From an uncultured Bacteroides sp. (GTDB taxonomy: Bacteria > Bacteroidota > Bacteroidia > Bacteroidales > Bacteroidaceae), in the NCBI GenBank assembly GCA_900553815.1, contig USEY01000038.1, positions 1 through 36,699 of the forward strand: a DNA stretch of 36,699 nt. Reading direction: 5' to 3'. The position numbers and the translations under genes are program-made. Below the pieces are notes generated by a model that was given only the letters and a program-made list of their open reading frames with translations, had not been told where the DNA came from and ran no database searches. This document shows positions 33,708 through 36,699 of the stretch, in pieces (within the stretch, counting starts at the first letter, position 1; each line of letters opens with the position of its first letter).

Positions 33708-34712
33708 ATGAAAAAGAACTATAGTTTAGGCCTGCTATGCATACTGCTGCTGATAGCAGTGGTATCGTGCAGCAGCAACAAATCGAAATCGGACATGAGT
33801 GACGCCACGGATAAGAAGAAACCTGAGAAGACGGTCAATGTGCCCGTCTTCGATGCTGACAGTGCCTACCACTTTGTAAAAGCGCAGACCGACTTCGGAC
33901 CGCGGGTACCCAATACGGCAGCCCACCGCGCCTGTGCCGACTACCTGGCCAACACGCTGGAGCGCCTGGGCGCCAAGGTCTACCGGCAGGCGGCTGACCT
34001 CGTGGCATACGACGGCACCCTGCTGAAAAGCTGCAACATCATTGGTGCCTACAAGCCTGAAGCCAAGAAACGCATTGCCCTCTTCGCGCACTGGGACAGC
34101 CGTCCGTGGGCCGATGCCGACCCTGACAAGAAGAACCACCGCACCCCCATATCGGGTGCCAACGATGGTGCCAGCGGCGTGGGTGTATTGCTTGAAATAG
34201 CCCGTCACCTGCAAAAGCAGTTACCGGAGCTGGGTATCGACATCATCCTGGTGGACGCTGAAGACTATGGCCCGCACGTGTCGTACAAAGGCAAACATAA
34301 TGAAGAATACTGGGGACTGGGGTCACAATATTGGGCACGCAATCCCCACGTGGCCAACTATAACGCCCGCTTCGGCATCTTGCTGGATATGGTGGGCGGC
34401 CGCGATGCCACTTTCCTCTATGAAGGATTTTCCGAAGAATATGCCCACGACGTGAACCGCAAGGTGTGGAAGACAGCCAATGACCTGGGGTATGGCAAAT
34501 ATTTTGTGAAGGACCAGGCCGGCTATGTTACGGACGACCATCTGTTTGTCAACCGCTATGCCAAGATACCTACCATCGACATCGTACCTTCTACCCCGGA
34601 CGGCTTCTACAAATACTGGCACACGGTGAAAGACGATATCAACGGCATTGACCGCAACACGCTGAAAGCCGTAGGACAGACGGTGATGCAGGTGATTTAC
34701 GAGGAGGATTAA
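33708..34712 (+). CDS. Glutaminyl-peptide cyclotransferase-like M28 lipoprotein
   Basis: 334 residues. Lipoprotein signal ending at Cys21 (LIAVVSC), then a polar linker to about residue 45. The M28-type zinc domain shows LFAHWDSRPWAD, GANDGASGVGVLLE (zinc Asp), ILVDAEDYG (Glu-Asp pair), WGLGSQYWA and a C-terminal YWHTVKDDING (zinc His). This set matches bacterial glutaminyl cyclases, which convert N-terminal Gln of exported proteins to pyroglutamate, rather than aminopeptidases. In Bacteroidetes many mature secreted proteins begin with Gln after signal cleavage; the giant protein (AMA|Q) and DUF3575 (IMA|Q) here do so too. The predicted site is the periplasmic side of a membrane. The gap before it (33586-33707) holds a small foldback near 33616-33638. 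Confidence 0.85.
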   Translation: MKKNYSLGLLCILLLIAVVSCSSNKSKSDMSDATDKKKPEKTVNVPVFDADSAYHFVKAQTDFGPRVPNTAAHRACADYLANTLERLGAKVYRQAADLVAYDGTLLKSCNIIGAYKPEAKKRIALFAHWDSRPWADADPDKKNHRTPISGANDGASGVGVLLEIARHLQKQLPELGIDIILVDAEDYGPHVSYKGKHNEEYWGLGSQYWARNPHVANYNARFGILLDMVGGRDATFLYEGFSEEYAHDVNRKVWKTANDLGYGKYFVKDQAGYVTDDHLFVNRYAKIPTIDIVPSTPDGFYKYWHTVKDDINGIDRNTLKAVGQTVMQVIYEED

Positions 34713-34734
34713 GACAAGTGCGGAAGGACTAAGC

Positions 34735-35030
34735 GAGGCACACAGATGACACGGATAGTACGGATGAGCACAGATAAAGAAGGGATGTGCCGATGTTCAC
34801 ATTAAGTTCTTTGGTTTAGATTCCGCATCAAGTGCGGGATGACCGTGCAGGAGGCAGCGGAAGCACTAACTGCTGAATAACGTACCCCTCAGCCCTGCGG
34901 GCAGCTCCCCTATCCTAGGGGAGCAGGACCATGCGGGAGGGAAGCGAAAACACTAACCGCTTACCACTGACCACTAACCGCTGTTGAAGAGCCGTCATCC
35001 CGTGCTTGACACGGGAACTCAGGAAAGCGA
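34735..35030 (+). repeat. Composite repeat (D-B-E-A-B) before sufE
   Basis: The 'cacagatgacacggatagta' string (34740-34780), hairpin CCGCAtcaagTGCGG (about 34824), E (34883-34933), heptamers (34955-34985) and hairpin CCCGTGcttgaCACGGG (about 34999-35015). From 35031 to 35087 there is a short AT-rich leader of sufE. I see no gene and no clear promoter in the 375-bp gap. Confidence 0.85.
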
Positions 35031-35087
35031 AATGGAAACAAAGATTAAACGAATTGACTAAATAGAATACTTAAATAACTGAATAAT

Positions 35088-35513
35088 ATGACAATCAATG
35101 AACTGCAAGATGAAGTAATTGCTGAATTCAGCGACTTCGACGACTGGATGGACCGCTACCAGTTGCTTATTGACCTGGGCAACGAACAGGCTCCACTGGA
35201 CGAAAAATATAAAACAGAACAGAACCTGATAGAAGGATGCCAAAGCAATGTGTGGTTGCAGGCCGATGAGGTAGACGGCAAGCTGGTATTTCAGGCAGAG
35301 AGTGACGCCCTCATCGTGAAAGGCATCATTGCACTGCTCATCAAGGTAGTATCGGGACATACCCCCGATGAGATTCTGAATGCAGACCTCTATTTTATCG
35401 ACAAGATTGGTCTGAAAGAACACCTCTCTCCTACCCGCAGCAATGGTTTGCTGGCCATGGTAAAGCAGATGCGCATGTATGCGCTGGCATTCAAGGCCAA
35501 AGACCAGCAATAA
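35088..35513 (+). CDS. sufE: SufE-family cysteine desulfuration protein
   Basis: 141 residues. SufE accepts sulfur from a cysteine desulfurase (SufS) and passes it to the Suf scaffold for Fe-S cluster assembly. The sulfur-accepting cysteine is Cys51 in the signature NLIEGCQSNVWL, the same residue number as in E. coli SufE. Other family marks: the N-terminal DWMDRYQLLIDLG, then DSDALIVKGIIALLIKVVSGHTP-like region, and C-terminal GLKEHLSPTRSNGLLAMVKQMR. No sufS or sufBCD lie nearby. The gene stop directly abuts an A-run that is part of a minus-strand terminator, so the sufE and comF transcripts converge. Confidence 0.93.
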   Translation: MTINELQDEVIAEFSDFDDWMDRYQLLIDLGNEQAPLDEKYKTEQNLIEGCQSNVWLQADEVDGKLVFQAESDALIVKGIIALLIKVVSGHTPDEILNADLYFIDKIGLKEHLSPTRSNGLLAMVKQMRMYALAFKAKDQQ

Positions 35514-35574
35514 AAAAATACCTGCTCAAGTTTGGCGCTTGCCGAGTAAAAGCCGGCAAAGCCAAACTTGCAGG
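35511..35574 (-). terminator. Long-stem intrinsic terminator, minus-strand polarity (comF side)
   Basis: On the minus strand CCTG-CAAGTTTGGC ... GCCAAACTTG-ag-CAGG forms a stem (further extended inside by TTGCCGG/CGGCAA) followed at once by TATTTTTTTATT. The T-run is on the minus side only. It lies about 200 nt beyond the comF stop codon, with element F in between. Confidence 0.75.
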
Positions 35575-35724
35575 AGTTAAAAGGAGTTATCGCCCGTCTT
35601 GGACGGGCTTAGGAGTTAAAGGCCAATAGACCTGTTACTGCCAATTTTTTCTTTTGCAAGACTATCGGCTTTAACTTCTAACAGAGCAAAGCGAAGTGAT
35701 AATTTCTATAACTTCTTAACTTCC
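35573..35724. repeat. Element F, copy 2 (between sufE and comF)
   Basis: 152 bp, starting GGAGTTAAAAGGAGTTATCG and ending ATAACTTCTTAACTTCC. Same order of parts as copy 1 (27738-27871). The inner hairpin here is GCCCGTC-ttg-GACGGGC, so relative to copy 1 an A-T pair has become T-A, a compensatory change. It has an extra stretch of about 23-27 bp near its right end (acagagcaaagcgaagtg). Confidence 0.75.
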
Positions 35725-35779
35725 AGTAAAATATCAAATCAGGAACTTAAAATACTTACTGACAGGCAGCTAACGGATT

Positions 35780-36520
35780 TTAATCAGCCATAGACAGCGT
35801 AAGAATACTGATGCGAACATCGGGCACATCGGCAAAGGCATCAGCACAGGCAGTAGTGGTGGCTCCGGTGGTCAGTACATCGTCGACCAACAATACATGC
35901 TTACCCGCAAAACGCTCCGGGCACTCCAGCCGGAAGATACCCTCCACATTGGCCCAACGTTCATAGGCAGACTTACGCGTCTGACTCTCCACATGTTTTT
36001 GACGGACAAGCGACCTGGCATCAACAGGCAATCCGGTGACTTCCGACAAGCCACGGGCCAGCAGCTCGCTCTGGTTGTATCCGCGTGCCCGCTGCTTCTT
36101 GGGATGCAAGGGTACGGGCATCAGGACATCCACCCCCTCGAAGAAACCGGAAGGCAACAACTCGGCCGCCATGCAACGCCCCATCACCCTACCTATCTTC
36201 TTGTTGCCCTCATACTTCAACCGATGAACAATGTTGCAATAGCTACTGCCCTTGCGGTAATAGAAATAGGAAGTGGCACGCCCTAACGGAATCTTGGCCC
36301 AGAACAGGCGCTCCACCCGATTGTCTTTCAGCAGATGAAGATTGGTTCGCGGCAGGTCCATGTTGCACTTCAGGCAAATGCACTCTTCGCCCTCGCACAG
36401 CAAATCACCGCATACCACGCAGGTGCGCGGCACAAACAATTCGACCCAGGCACGCAACCAATCTGCCACCCGATGCCACAAACGAACGCAAAGAGGATTT
36501 TCTGACGACATGTTTTTCAT
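35780..36520 (-). CDS. comF: ComF family protein (amidophosphoribosyltransferase-like)
   Basis: 246 residues. The N-terminal zinc-finger-like part has Cys34-x2-Cys37 and Cys49-x2-Cys52 (CVVCG...CLKC). A type-I phosphoribosyltransferase domain follows, with VDVLMPVPLHPKKQRARGYNQSELLARGL and the PRPP loop HVLLVDDVLTTGATTTACA near the C-terminus. ComF is needed for DNA uptake in naturally transformable bacteria, but it is also kept in many that are not, so the role here is uncertain. The start at 36520 (MKNMSSEN) or at the second ATG 9 nt downstream are equally good. It is transcribed toward sufE, and the tRNA gene at the right edge lies about 130 nt upstream. Confidence 0.88.
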   Translation of the reverse strand: MKNMSSENPLCVRLWHRVADWLRAWVELFVPRTCVVCGDLLCEGEECICLKCNMDLPRTNLHLLKDNRVERLFWAKIPLGRATSYFYYRKGSSYCNIVHRLKYEGNKKIGRVMGRCMAAELLPSGFFEGVDVLMPVPLHPKKQRARGYNQSELLARGLSEVTGLPVDARSLVRQKHVESQTRKSAYERWANVEGIFRLECPERFAGKHVLLVDDVLTTGATTTACADAFADVPDVRISILTLSMAD

Positions 36521-36647
36521 ATTTTCTCCATCCCTATCTGCCCCATACGACTTTATACGACAAGACCATGCACGATGCCCACCACCGCCTGCCTACTCCT
36601 GACTAATAAAGAAACAATGAAAATGAAAGGGAAAGGTTAAAAAGAAG

Positions 36648-36699
36648 TAGTCTCGCCGGGAATCGAACCCGGATCTAAAGTTTAGGAAACTTCTATTCT
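36648..36699 (-). tRNA. tRNA-Arg(CCU), 3' part (cut by the window edge)
   Basis: On the minus strand: anticodon stem GAAGT/ACTTT around the loop TTCCTAA (anticodon CCT), a short variable loop AGAT, T-arm CCGGG-TTCGATT-CCCGG, the 3' acceptor strand CGAGACT and discriminator A. CCA is not encoded, usual for Bacteroidetes. A T-rich run (ttctttttaacc) follows. The D-arm and 5' acceptor strand lie outside the window, so the acceptor pairing cannot be checked. Confidence 0.8.

Overview
The window is from a gut-type Bacteroidales genome (Bacteroides, Phocaeicola or a close relative; I cannot fix the species). The evidence is the str/S10 ribosomal gene order with a DUF3467 gene, promoters of the TTG-N19/20-TAnnTTTG type, no Shine-Dalgarno sequences before the genes, lipoproteins with an acidic stretch after the lipid cysteine, a Mfa/Fim-type fimbrial locus, a ptb-buk pair, and a VirE/DUF3874 protein.

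Layout. Positions 1-4480 (minus strand) hold a translation-machinery operon: DUF3467, rpsL, rpsG, fusA, rpsJ and the first codons of rplC. DUF3467 and rpsL each have their own good Bacteroides-type promoter. About 1.2 kb without a convincing gene follows. Positions 5582-13106 (plus strand) hold a fimbrial locus: a DUF3575 outer-membrane protein, an OmpA-like/TPR protein, an AT-rich fimbrillin lipoprotein, a FimB/Mfa2-like anchor lipoprotein and a further fimbrillin-like lipoprotein. A DUF559 endonuclease-like gene (13437-13829) sits among dense palindromic repeats. Next is one 3785-codon gene (14570-25927) for a secreted protein built from about eight right-handed beta-helix modules plus a C-terminal sorting-like domain, closed by a strong terminator. 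Then come ptb and buk (26821-29096), a repeat-rich 1.5-kb gap, a VirE-type P-loop protein (30589-32166), an LD-carboxypeptidase, a glutaminyl-cyclotransferase-like M28 lipoprotein, sufE, comF (minus strand) and the 3' part of a tRNA-Arg(CCU) at the right edge.

The most striking non-genic property is the intergenic DNA. Almost every gap right of 4.6 kb is a mosaic of the same few modules: (A) heptamers of the (A/T)A(A/T/C)CACT type; (B) hairpins such as CCCGCActtgaTGCGGG; (C) the palindrome GAGACGtGGC-gt-GCCgCGTCTC; (D) a degenerate 'acagatgaacacagataaag' string; (E) 'gcagctcccctatnncaggggagcaggac'; and (G/E') a partner ending in 'taccccgaaggggggatggggtac'. Modules recur in a consistent order (E-A-B-C-D-B) in either orientation. 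Separate MITE-like elements also occur: element F (two copies with compensatory stem changes) and two roughly 120-bp units bounded by inverted module C.

How it fits together. The fimbrial genes plausibly make a type-V-like pilus with its anchor and outer-membrane accessories. The giant beta-helix protein is a candidate surface adhesin or matrix protein. The repeats are densest around the fimbrial genes and the DUF559 gene, and both the fimbrillin and part of the giant gene change base composition internally, so recombination at repeats may help diversify surface structures (inference). Heptamer runs that contain no G on the sense strand end at, or close to, the start codons of three unrelated genes, which suggests the repeats also serve as unstructured leaders.
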